From assembly GCF_034008635.1 (NCBI RefSeq), contig NZ_CP125378.1, positions 5,890,501-5,954,500 on the forward strand: a stretch of 64,000 nucleotides of DNA, given 5' to 3'. This document shows, piece after piece, positions 45,312-54,475 of the stretch. Source of the stretch: Pseudomonas sp. P8_229 (lineage in GTDB: Bacteria > Pseudomonadota > Gammaproteobacteria > Pseudomonadales > Pseudomonadaceae). A model generated the notes under the pieces. That model saw only the letters and a program-made list of their open reading frames with translations. It was not told where the DNA came from and did no database searches. The translations under genes and the position numbers were made by a program. Each line of letters opens with the position of its first letter. Position 1 is the stretch's first letter.

Positions 45312-47660
45312 TCAAAAGTTCCTGAGGATGTTCAATATTTTGGTCTTGGCACTCGTACGTATCTCGTCCCACTTGATGGACGGCTGTTCCTGCCGCTCAT
45401 GAAGAAACTCGGCGACAGCCTCCTGAACGACGCGCTGGGCTTCGCTGGTGCCAATGGGGAGCGCCTCATTGATCTCCTGTTTGAAATATTGCATGACCTG
45501 CTTATCTTCGTCGGTCAACGTCTCGTTTCTCTTTGACTTGTTCAACACGTCGGCAACATTGGCCAGTTGTTTTTCCGTGGCCGGCTGGTCGGTGGACATG
45601 AGGTTGAAAAAGTCGGATGTCAACAGTTGCTCAATCGTTAACTGCGTGGAGTCGGGTAGATCATGCAGTTTCTCAATACACGTCGCGTACTGGGTATTGG
45701 CCCCGCCCGCCCTGGACCGGCGGTGAACCACCACAATTTCGCCGTCCTGCATGCCGCGCAGACATAGGGGGTCATGGCTGGTGGCGATAAACGTGATCTT
45801 GGGCAATGCCCGGCGCAACACCTGCATAATCTGAATTTTCCAGCGTGGATGCAGGTGCGCTTCGACTTCGTCGATCAACACCACCGCCTGGGCATGTTCA
45901 AGACCCTGGAAGTGGGGGTTTATGCTCCGATCCATCAACCGTTGCATGATGTCGCACACCATTGCCAGGATGGTCCGGTAGCCTGAGGACACATCATTGA
46001 GCGGTGTCTTGGTCACAACGCCGGCGGGCGCTGTTACGATCAAGCAGGATTTGCCGTCGGGGGCTGGTTCGATGACTTTGATGTCGCCTTCCACGGACAT
46101 GATGATTTTCAACGCGCGTGCTACGTCATTGAAATCTTCGCCTTTGAGTCCAAGCAACCATTGTTCAGGGTTCACCAGCAGGCGATCGGTTTCGAACAGG
46201 TTGATGATCCCGTGAGCGGGCTCAAAACCCGGCGGTGTTTTTTTCTGGTACTGGCGAAAGGCGCCGTAAGCAAACACGGGCGGCACAAGGCGTGGCCCGA
46301 TTTGTTTACAAGCGGCATTGTCAATGCTCAACACTTTGTCGCGCCCCTCGTCAAAGCCGAGTCGTACGCGTGCCGAGAACTGCGTGGGCACGTCATTTGA
46401 ACCGAGTTGTGCTGGGGAGAGCACGAGTGAGCCTGGCGTCAGGTTCAAGGCTCTACGTGTTTCACGGGGGCTCAACGCGAGCGCAATCGCTTCGAGAATC
46501 GAGCTTTTGCCGGTGGCGTTCTCACCCAGTATCAACAGTGCCGGTTGCAACGCTGCGTTGTTCAACTGCGATTCGGCGGTGGGTGTATCAAGTTTCAGCT
46601 TGAGGTGCTCGATGACCTTGAAATGGTCGAACTGCATAGAGTGCAAAGAAGGATAAACCCGCGGTACGACGGCCTTCTGGGTGACAGGCTCGGACTGCAG
46701 GACGCCATAATCCGTGGGCGGGATTTCAATGGGACGGTGGCCGAAATCAGTATCTTCGATCCAATGCTTTAATTCTTTATGCACCTGCTTGTAGTCGCCC
46801 ATAAAAAGCAGGGTTTTCAGTGTCCTTGCTACTCGGGAGCGGCCGGTAGGCATTTCCATGCCAACTCTCTGCGATAGGTACCGCGCAATGAGCCGGCATT
46901 GCAGGTACCACAGACCACCATATTCAAGTTCAAGGAAGTCAAACAAGTATCGAAAATCATCGGAGCGTAAATGCGCCCGGTTTTGATCGGCCGCCAATAG
47001 AGCCTCACGATACTCGCGAAGTTTGGCGGCTCGCGCACTATTCAAGGTGGGACGGTCCAGCCGGAAATTGGCGATTGTGGTATCACCCCTTTCACTCAGT
47101 GGCACCAGCTCGCCATCTATGGAGGGGAACAGGTGCCGTTCAAAGTTCCGGTCAAGGCACGGATCGAGCAAAATGGCCTTCTCGCGGGGCTCGGAGGTGC
47201 GCCAAGAACCGAGATCCTCTACGGCATACTGGCGTATTTGCTCCAGGCTTGGAATCGGCACACGTTTGCCGTCGACAGGAAAGAACGAAGGCTGGCGCGG
47301 AATACACTTGAGGCAGATGGGGTAGATATTTTCCCAGGCATTCGCGAGCCAGACGTAGTAGAGGTGAGAGTCCACTATTCCCATGACAGACGTAACGGAT
47401 GACGCCGCTCGAAATCGATAGGGGGCGGTCAGATCCCGGCTTTCGCAAAATGCGCATTTGCCTTGAAACAGGTGCCCCAACGCATCATGAATGGGGCCGA
47501 CCTGGCTAAGATTCAGAGTTAGCTCTTCTCCGGAAATGCGGGTTTGTGAGCGTTCCTGTGTGTCGAGCGTGAAGAGTTCAAGCAGATCCTTTCGAGCCAC
47601 CTTGAACTGGTTTTCGCGGAAAACAGGTGGGGGTATTTCACTGCGGGCAAATCGTTGCAT
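45312..47660 (-). CDS. Septu-like ATPase with fused degenerate HNH domain
   Basis: A 782-aa protein. Residues about 1-260 match the partner nuclease's plan: FQGKCAFCES (C69, C72), YVWLANAWENIYPICLKC (C116, C119) and LLDPCLD. The catalytic DVEHYRP block is missing (YRFRAAS instead) and the CxxCN asparagine is gone. Residues about 340-782 are an SMC/ABC-type ATPase: Walker A LILGENATGKSS (377-388), signature NDVSSGYRT (555-563), Walker B VVLIDEVEAHLHP (593-605), switch SHD. This is the PtuA role, a sensor ATPase holding PtuB inactive. Fusion of a pseudo-HNH to PtuA is not the standard Septu layout. Cytoplasmic. Confidence 0.85.
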   Translation of the reverse strand: MQRFARSEIPPPVFRENQFKVARKDLLELFTLDTQERSQTRISGEELTLNLSQVGPIHDALGHLFQGKCAFCESRDLTAPYRFRAASSVTSVMGIVDSHLYYVWLANAWENIYPICLKCIPRQPSFFPVDGKRVPIPSLEQIRQYAVEDLGSWRTSEPREKAILLDPCLDRNFERHLFPSIDGELVPLSERGDTTIANFRLDRPTLNSARAAKLREYREALLAADQNRAHLRSDDFRYLFDFLELEYGGLWYLQCRLIARYLSQRVGMEMPTGRSRVARTLKTLLFMGDYKQVHKELKHWIEDTDFGHRPIEIPPTDYGVLQSEPVTQKAVVPRVYPSLHSMQFDHFKVIEHLKLKLDTPTAESQLNNAALQPALLILGENATGKSSILEAIALALSPRETRRALNLTPGSLVLSPAQLGSNDVPTQFSARVRLGFDEGRDKVLSIDNAACKQIGPRLVPPVFAYGAFRQYQKKTPPGFEPAHGIINLFETDRLLVNPEQWLLGLKGEDFNDVARALKIIMSVEGDIKVIEPAPDGKSCLIVTAPAGVVTKTPLNDVSSGYRTILAMVCDIMQRLMDRSINPHFQGLEHAQAVVLIDEVEAHLHPRWKIQIMQVLRRALPKITFIATSHDPLCLRGMQDGEIVVVHRRSRAGGANTQYATCIEKLHDLPDSTQLTIEQLLTSDFFNLMSTDQPATEKQLANVADVLNKSKRNETLTDEDKQVMQYFKQEINEALPIGTSEAQRVVQEAVAEFLHERQEQPSIKWDEIRTSAKTKILNILRNF

Positions 47661-47914
47661 TGGTCATCTTCCCTGATGCGGCGAGAAACGGCTGATGTCG
47701 TCGCCAAATGGATGGCGCGAATATAGCACAGGGCCATCACCGAAAAGCCGTCGAACGCACCCCGCACCCCGCACCCCGCGTACAGGTGGTCTTGGTTAGA
47801 CATATCGCTTAGGGCGATGGCGGTGCGCTATCATCGGGATCCTGGAAGCAGGCCAGTCCTCATCGGCTGCGGGGGGGCGTCCTCGGAAAATTTATAGACA
47901 GTTAGGAGACAAGG

Positions 47915-50900
47915 ATGCTCAGGCCTGCAGTGGTTTTTTTTCATTCAATTCATGATCGCGGCACTGCAGTGATTCGGCTGGTCATTCGACAGTACAAACG
48001 ATACACCACGGCGTTGCGCAAGGCGCTGCAAGCGGCGCAGGAATTTTTGAGCGTTCCGAGTGGCACTACAGTCTTTGAGCCGTTGACGCCTGTTCTGTTA
48101 GATCTACCTTCGTCGCGTCGCTATGAGCGTGAGCTGTTGAGTGCGCTGAGCAATGACCAAGTGCGTAATATCGCGATCACCGGTGAATACGGTGCCGGCA
48201 AGAGCAGCGTTATTCGTACATTTGTGGATCGGCATCCGGAATTCAACTTTGCGTTTATTTCATTAGCCGCCTTTGGCAAGGAGCGGGACCTGGGCGTGGA
48301 CACCACAGTCCCCTCGGCGCTCGCGGCTAATGATCAACCCACTCCACTCCCGCCAGAAAAACAAACCGCGGCACCTGCAAATGACTCCGATCTCTCAACG
48401 CGAATCGAGGAAGCCATCGTTCAGCAGTTGCTGTATGCCGTGCCATCAAAGCAACTGCCCAAAACCCGCTTGAAACGCATCATTCAAGCCTCACTGTCTG
48501 CGCTTTGGGCTCACACTGTGTTCTTCGTTCTGTTGGTGGTGAGTGCCCTAAGGCTGTACCTGCCCGTGGCAGAGAAAACACTCACCATCATCCCTGAGTG
48601 GCTACTTGGATGGCTTGCACTGCTTCCGGAAGGGATGGCGGTCACCGTGCTCGGTGTGGGTGGCGTGTACCTGGTGTTCTCTGGATTAAGGTTGCTGTCC
48701 TCGTTCAGCATTGACGGCCTCACCATCAAGGGCGGGAAGTTGGAAACGACACATCACGGTTCGGTGTTGCACAAAAATGTTGACGAGATTATTTACTGTT
48801 TTGAACGCAGCGATATCAACGTGGTGGTGATCGAAGACCTGGACCGCTTCGGCATTCATGATGTGTTCACGCGCTTGCGCGAGATCAATTTCATTATCAA
48901 ACAGTCACCGCAGATTCGGCGGCGCGTTTATTTTTTGTATGCGCTACGTGATGAGATGTTCGCGGTGGGTGAGAAGACCAAGTTTTTTGACCTGATTATT
49001 CCCGTCATACCGGTGGTCAACTCGGAAAACTCACGTGAGAAGATGATAGAACTGCTGCGGCAGCGAAAACTCAACGGGGCGTCGTTAGACGCTGGGTTGA
49101 GTCCTCATCTGCTTGAAACCGCGTGTTATTTTATTGATGACATGCGTTTGATCAAAAATATCGTCAATGAATTTGACATGTTCTCCAGCATCTTGAGTGC
49201 TGGCTCGGGCTTAAAGCTCAACCCCAATAAACTGTTTGCGATCATCGTGATTCGCAACTTGCACCCGAATGAATATGCCGATTTGGTAAAGCGTTGTGGC
49301 GCTATCTACGAAACCATTCATGGTTTTCGTGAGTGGCGAAGCCAACTGCACCAAGGGGCCGAAAATGTCTATCAGGCATTGCGAGAGAAGCGCGAGCAGA
49401 AGGTGGAGGAGGTGGCTGCTAGTACAGCTGAGCTTCGCGCATACGTTTGGTTAGAGTGTCAGAAAAGAGCCGGTAGTTTTGGAGCCACCCATATTCAGGT
49501 GCGCAATGCTGACCGATATACGTTGAGTCAATTCGTCAGTGACGAAGGCTTTGACGCGGTTTTTTCTCAAAGTGCCCAGTTGTTCATGATCGCCGTTGAT
49601 GAATATGGACGACTTTACAGTCAGTCACCCAAGGCACTCGACCCGCAGGAGCTTCTGGCTGCAACGACGTACCAAAAGCGCTATGAGTTGCTCCAAACAA
49701 CGAAGGGTAGCATTGAAAAAAAGATGTCCGAGCAGCGTCTGGAGTCGGGCCGGATCAATCGCCTGTCCTTTCGTGGCGCGGCCAAAAAAGCCTATGGCGA
49801 AGTGATCCTTCAAAAACTGGCGGGCCTGGATATTGTTATTTACCTGATGCGCCATGGCTACCTTGATACCGACTATCCGGATTACTTCGGTTACTTTTAC
49901 CCAGGTTCGCTCACGGCGGAAGATAAAAACCTGATTCTGGGGCTCCGCGGCGGCGTCACGCCTGATGTTACGACAGTCATCAGCGCGCCCAAGACTGTGG
50001 CGGACAAATTGGATGTCGACGACCTTAGCGATGGAAGGGGCATCATCGCGACGCTGATCGATTACTTGGCTAGCTGTTCGTACACTGAGCCCGGTGGGAA
50101 CCACGAGCGCGAGTTACTCGCGACCATTCTCGGGAGCGGATTCAAAGATGATCTGAATAGGATGGCGGAGGCCGCCGAGCTGCTGATCCTGGGACCAAGC
50201 TCGAATCGCTTTGTTCAAACTATATTTTTACTTGAGCCCAGATTGTTTTGTGCGCTGTTGACGGACGCCGCTCGCTTTGAGCCTGTGCTCTCGAAACAAT
50301 ATCTGGTTAGCGCCATCTGCGACGCGTTGACCTCCGACCAAATGCAGACGCTTGATGATCAGCCGAGCACTGAAATTCGTGAGGCCATTGAGGGGCTTGA
50401 GGATAGCTCGCGCTTGATGCCGCGACTTGAGTTGGGCACGGCAGGCTGGGGGTGGTTGAAGACCTTGCCCATTCAGTTCAGTCGCTTGGGCGACACCACG
50501 CCTCTGAGCGATCTGCAGCAATTGATCGCGTGGCGTTGTATCAACTTCAACCTGCACATGCTTTCACTGATTTGTCAGAAGGGTGACCCTAAAACCACTT
50601 CGGACCTACAGAGCACACCCGCTATCGATAGATCGAGCGTCAGTTACCGCAGGCTAAAGGCGCTGAATATCACGGGCCTTGATGAGCAGTTGCTTGAATC
50701 GCCTAACGCGCTGGCAAGTGTTCTGTTGAGTCAAGTGGGCGAGTTGGACGAATCATCCGCATCACTTTCAGTGCTGTTGCGATTGCTCGACGATGCCCTG
50801 GAAATTAACAGCATGCGTCAGCTGTTTGAGCGCACAACCTGCAAGGTTGAGCGTTTGGAGGATGTACCTCAACTATTGTGGGCGGACGTGCTGTCAACCG

Positions 50901-51835
50901 ATCGAGTGCTGATGGGGGTTGACGCCGTCTGGTCATACTTCAACAATTTATTGCTGCCGGCGCTTACCGAGAAAGGTTTAGAGCAGGCAGACATGGATAC
51001 CTTCGCGGATTTCATCAAGCGCCACACAAAACCGCTGAATCAATATTTATGGACAACCAATCAGGCTCGACATTTAGATTTGCAGAGTTATCTACTGGGC
51101 TCATCAGAAGTCGATAACGAAACCCTTGTCGGTCTGTTCGCAGGGCTTACCCTGGATAACCCGGCGATCCTAAGTGGTGCCTTAGGCAAATTGCCGACAG
51201 AGCGCTGGGCAATGCTGGTGAGCGCTGATTTCTTGGCATTTAATGCCGAGATCCGAGAATGTGTCCGCGCATACGACACAAACCTGGAGGTTCCTTTTCT
51301 CCTCGCTCACTGGGGGCAAGCGCGGGAGCAAATTGACTTCGCCCAATTGCCCATAGAGGCAGTACTCAGGCTCAGTCAAAGCAGCGTGCCGACACTAGAT
51401 GACAAAATCAACATGTGGACTGCTGTACCGCTCGAAACGTTTGATACCTCTAGCGTAGCCACCATGGAAATTGCCCGGCTCTGCAGTTGGCTCAACGCTG
51501 GTACGTCGCGTTTCCCCGCCTCATTTGCCCCCATACTTAGAAAGCTCATGGCTGAGGATGGACTGTCGTCAGAACAGCGACAGGAAATGCTCGTCCAATG
51601 TTTAGCGTCCAGCACGTGGGTAGAGGTGACAGCCCTGCTTGGGCTGCTAGCGGAAGGTTTCGACCGGTTAGCGCCCAATGTGAGAAAGATTGAGGTAGCG
51701 TCCAGTGCAGCCAATCTACGATTGCTGGAGGCATTGCAAGCACGAGGTTTTGTTGGCAGCGTGACGGCGAAGGACGACGTTCTCACAGCGAACACCCGAC
51801 CGAGTGAAATGAAGGACACGGCAAGCGCCGAATAG
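47915..51835 (+). CDS. YobI-type membrane P-loop NTPase
   Basis: A 1306-aa protein. An N-terminal STAND/AAA-like NTPase domain has Walker A TGEYGAGKSSVIR (89-101), a Walker B-like VVVIEDLDRFG (about 303-313), and a downstream YALRDEMF sensor region. Between them lie two membrane spans (about 204-222 and 235-262) flanked by a proline-rich segment. Residues about 450-1306 are one long helical region without a family I recognise. This matches the YobI-like/KAP group of NTPases with a two-span insertion, several of which lie in defence islands; their function is mostly unknown. AGGAG lies 7 nt before the ATG. It is divergent from the Septu-like pair across 254 nt, which may mean shared control. 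Confidence 0.75.
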   Translation: MLRPAVVFFHSIHDRGTAVIRLVIRQYKRYTTALRKALQAAQEFLSVPSGTTVFEPLTPVLLDLPSSRRYERELLSALSNDQVRNIAITGEYGAGKSSVIRTFVDRHPEFNFAFISLAAFGKERDLGVDTTVPSALAANDQPTPLPPEKQTAAPANDSDLSTRIEEAIVQQLLYAVPSKQLPKTRLKRIIQASLSALWAHTVFFVLLVVSALRLYLPVAEKTLTIIPEWLLGWLALLPEGMAVTVLGVGGVYLVFSGLRLLSSFSIDGLTIKGGKLETTHHGSVLHKNVDEIIYCFERSDINVVVIEDLDRFGIHDVFTRLREINFIIKQSPQIRRRVYFLYALRDEMFAVGEKTKFFDLIIPVIPVVNSENSREKMIELLRQRKLNGASLDAGLSPHLLETACYFIDDMRLIKNIVNEFDMFSSILSAGSGLKLNPNKLFAIIVIRNLHPNEYADLVKRCGAIYETIHGFREWRSQLHQGAENVYQALREKREQKVEEVAASTAELRAYVWLECQKRAGSFGATHIQVRNADRYTLSQFVSDEGFDAVFSQSAQLFMIAVDEYGRLYSQSPKALDPQELLAATTYQKRYELLQTTKGSIEKKMSEQRLESGRINRLSFRGAAKKAYGEVILQKLAGLDIVIYLMRHGYLDTDYPDYFGYFYPGSLTAEDKNLILGLRGGVTPDVTTVISAPKTVADKLDVDDLSDGRGIIATLIDYLASCSYTEPGGNHERELLATILGSGFKDDLNRMAEAAELLILGPSSNRFVQTIFLLEPRLFCALLTDAARFEPVLSKQYLVSAICDALTSDQMQTLDDQPSTEIREAIEGLEDSSRLMPRLELGTAGWGWLKTLPIQFSRLGDTTPLSDLQQLIAWRCINFNLHMLSLICQKGDPKTTSDLQSTPAIDRSSVSYRRLKALNITGLDEQLLESPNALASVLLSQVGELDESSASLSVLLRLLDDALEINSMRQLFERTTCKVERLEDVPQLLWADVLSTDRVLMGVDAVWSYFNNLLLPALTEKGLEQADMDTFADFIKRHTKPLNQYLWTTNQARHLDLQSYLLGSSEVDNETLVGLFAGLTLDNPAILSGALGKLPTERWAMLVSADFLAFNAEIRECVRAYDTNLEVPFLLAHWGQAREQIDFAQLPIEAVLRLSQSSVPTLDDKINMWTAVPLETFDTSSVATMEIARLCSWLNAGTSRFPASFAPILRKLMAEDGLSSEQRQEMLVQCLASSTWVEVTALLGLLAEGFDRLAPNVRKIEVASSAANLRLLEALQARGFVGSVTAKDDVLTANTRPSEMKDTASAE

Positions 51836-52035
51836 ACAGCTTTGTTAGCTCGGTTACATCAGCGTGCTTCTTGAATGGCGCTGAGAGGGTTGCCTATACA
51901 GGCATCAATCACGGCGTCGGAGTGGGCGCGCTGCGCCGCGTGAGGCTTTAAGGGGGTCTAGAAAACTCGGGCCGATTCACAGCAAAGCGCCGGCATTCCA
52001 GCTGGTAGGTTCCAGCAGCTTGAATTTTAATTAGG

Positions 52036-52656
52036 CTAGGAACGCGATCTACCAGCAGCTATCGCGCTGACAACTAGGTCAGCCGAGGCTTCGACGGTGC
52101 CCACGTTTTGGCAGGTAAACCATCCATACCCGTCTACGGCACGCTCGAACGCCGCGGAGCAGGCTTCGTGCTCGCTGTAATTCCTGATTACCACACTACT
52201 TAGGCCCCTGGCGCGGCCGGCGGCCCGCTCCCATGATATTTTCGGTGGGGCTAGAACGCCCACGTGCAGGTCAGGCGTCACCACGCTGCGATCGAGGTTC
52301 ATCCTAAGAATGTCCGGAAAATTAACGAGTCGTCGAAACGCAGCGTCTGACGGATACCAACGGTCGATGAGGACGACCGCGTTATCCGGTTGTTGCAACA
52401 CTACATTGCTCGAGATCCAGGCTCGGCCATCGGCAAGACGCTCACAAACCCGAAGCTCCAAGTCAGTGCTCGGGTTGGCCGTAAGCGACTTGATCATCTC
52501 CAAGGTTTCGGGTCGATAGGGATCGAGTTCCTTTTCACACAGCTCGATTACCTGGTGCTTGCCGCAGGCGCGTAATCGCTCGGCAACCGCATTAAGAACT
52601 GTGGTCTTGCCGGTAGCCTTCGGACCGTCAAAAGAAACAAAGAATGGATCCGTCAA
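52036..52656 (-). CDS. dTMP-kinase-like nucleoside monophosphate kinase, TTG start
   Basis: A 206-aa P-loop kinase with Walker A DGPKATGKTT (10-19) and the DR motif in VVLIDRWYPSDAAF, both placed as in thymidylate kinase. Family-typical LID arginines may be in RAAGRARG. It would phosphorylate dTMP or a related nucleotide; substrate choice is not readable. The start is TTG, overlapping the reductase stop (TTGA), with GGGGAGG 7 nt upstream, so translation is coupled to the ribonucleotide-reductase-like gene. It is the last of four genes read in the same direction. Confidence 0.8.
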   Translation of the reverse strand: MTDPFFVSFDGPKATGKTTVLNAVAERLRACGKHQVIELCEKELDPYRPETLEMIKSLTANPSTDLELRVCERLADGRAWISSNVVLQQPDNAVVLIDRWYPSDAAFRRLVNFPDILRMNLDRSVVTPDLHVGVLAPPKISWERAAGRARGLSSVVIRNYSEHEACSAAFERAVDGYGWFTCQNVGTVEASADLVVSAIAAGRSRS

Positions 52657-54296
52657 GCGGCAGCCTCCCCTGACTCCTCAGGCTTCGCACCAGCCATTTG
52701 GGAGGGTTGTCCGCTGATACTGCCGTCTCTGTAAAGCGAGATACCCACACAGCCGCGGGCGCGGGCCTCAAGGATGGCCAACGCGATGTCATCTATCGTA
52801 CTGCTGGCCGGCAGGTTAATCGTTTTTGAGATGCCTCCATCAATGAATGACTGAAAGGTGGCTTGGGTACGGATATGGTCGGCCGGGCTCAGATCGTGCG
52901 CGCGCACCATCGCTTGGCTGATTTTGCTCGGTATCAGCTTGAGATCCTCAGGCTGAGCCCCATTCATCAAAGACATGGCAATTTCATCGATCATGGATTC
53001 AGACAAGCTGTGCTCGCGTAGTAGTCGGCGGAGCGTGGGTTGAATTTGGTTAATCACACGACCTTCGACGGTCTGGCGGGATACATAGCTGAAAAGGGGT
53101 TCAATACCGCCTGATACGTTACCCAGTAAGCTGAGGGTCCCGTTCGCAGCGATCGCCATCAGCGAAGCATTTCGGCGCAGCGGCTCGCCGGCTCGAAGTA
53201 GGGAAGGGTCACAGCTACCGCGGGTAGAGGCCAATACTTCGCTGGTAGCCTTAGCGGTAGCCTGCACTAGGCCCATGATAGAGGCAGCGAAATCCAGCGA
53301 TTCCTGACTCCCATACCGTATTCCCATCATCAGGAGCGCATCGGCGAAGCCCATAATACTGAGGCCGATCTTGCGGCTCTGCATGCAGCGTTCACTAACG
53401 GTCGCCGAAGCGTGTTCCTGAATGTCGTGGAGGTTGTCAAGGCACCGCACGCCCATTTCAACCGCGGCCTTGAACCGATCAGCATCGAATACGCCTTGGG
53501 TGACAAAGCGAGAAGCGTTTAACGAGCCAATCAGCGACGATTCGTTTTCCCGCAGCAATGACTCTCCGCAGACGTTCAGGATCAGGCGTTCACCATTGGG
53601 TGATCGCAGTGACTTGTGCTCGCCAAATGCAATTGCCGGCCGCCCAGTGTTGTAGATCGAGGAGCACACGGATTGCCAGGTGGCTACCGCATTCGGCTGT
53701 TGCTGATCCAGGGCCGCGAAAAATGCGCCATCCAACTCGACATTGGTATGAGTTATCTCCAAGGAACTGCTCATGTCGATGAAGTGGCTGACAAGCGGAT
53801 GGTCAACGTGGAGTGTGACTGCGCTATGTGCCTTGCGCTTGCGATTAGGATTCAGCGCCGCTGTCTGGTTTTCAATGAACCGCGTCATGGCCACAGGGTC
53901 GGCAACCGATGTCAGGTCGTATCCGATACCTCCGCAACCATCATGAATCTTACCAGCAACAGCCATGGCCTCGGCATCTACCGGTGGGGCCAATACGTGA
54001 CAGGCGAATAGATTTGCAGAGCTATGGTGCTCACTGTTCATCATCACTGGTGAATTGGGCAGAAACGCACCGTCGCTCAAAAGCTGGTGGAGTTTCTCAC
54101 CCAGGGCGATTGCCTCAGCGTCAGAGGCGTGCCGACGCTCAACATCGGTGAACATGCGAACTACCCGGCGAGGAAGGTCGGCCCAGTCACAACTGTCTGT
54201 ATTCTCAAAGAAGCGAGGGGCGAGCACATCAAGGTAGGGGTTTTCGTGCGTCCAAGCCGGGCTGGTAGGGCTGGCGATTTTTCTAGTCTGATCCAT
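52653..54296 (-). CDS. Class II ribonucleotide reductase homologue with altered redox site
   Basis: A 547-aa protein, shorter than most NrdJ enzymes. It keeps NSPVMMN (81-87), the first redox cysteine C99 (LFACHVL), GGIGYDLTS, NVELDGAFF and the active-site loop N241-V-C243-G-E245 with thiyl-radical cysteine and partners. The C-terminal GCVGISLYRDGS is typical of B12-dependent reductases. The family's second redox cysteine, in CNLGSIN after NPCGE, is serine here (S254 in ESSLIGSLN, identical spacing). The C-terminal CxxC tail is also missing. So normal disulfide turnover looks impossible, and it may do altered chemistry or nucleotide sensing. The gene lies between an unknown helical protein and a dTMP-kinase-like gene. 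Confidence 0.82.
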   Translation of the reverse strand: MDQTRKIASPTSPAWTHENPYLDVLAPRFFENTDSCDWADLPRRVVRMFTDVERRHASDAEAIALGEKLHQLLSDGAFLPNSPVMMNSEHHSSANLFACHVLAPPVDAEAMAVAGKIHDGCGGIGYDLTSVADPVAMTRFIENQTAALNPNRKRKAHSAVTLHVDHPLVSHFIDMSSSLEITHTNVELDGAFFAALDQQQPNAVATWQSVCSSIYNTGRPAIAFGEHKSLRSPNGERLILNVCGESLLRENESSLIGSLNASRFVTQGVFDADRFKAAVEMGVRCLDNLHDIQEHASATVSERCMQSRKIGLSIMGFADALLMMGIRYGSQESLDFAASIMGLVQATAKATSEVLASTRGSCDPSLLRAGEPLRRNASLMAIAANGTLSLLGNVSGGIEPLFSYVSRQTVEGRVINQIQPTLRRLLREHSLSESMIDEIAMSLMNGAQPEDLKLIPSKISQAMVRAHDLSPADHIRTQATFQSFIDGGISKTINLPASSTIDDIALAILEARARGCVGISLYRDGSISGQPSQMAGAKPEESGEAAA

Positions 54297-54475
54297 AGAT
54301 ACCTGATGACCCCGTAGAGGGGCTCAACTCCTGTTTTAGTTGTGTGAGGGCACCACCGTCTAGCCGGTGACAAAATCCTTGGCATTTGTTGCTATCGGCA
54401 TCAAAGGGATAATGCTGAGGAGGGGGTGCCTGTGAGCCTGAGATCCCGCCCAGGCTACCCGCGTCGTCTGAAACT

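Noticed and set aside
44211..47660. Retron with Septu effector
   Set aside because: Septu pairs can be retron effectors, so I looked for a reverse transcriptase (YADD motif) and a folded non-coding RNA beside the pair; none is visible.
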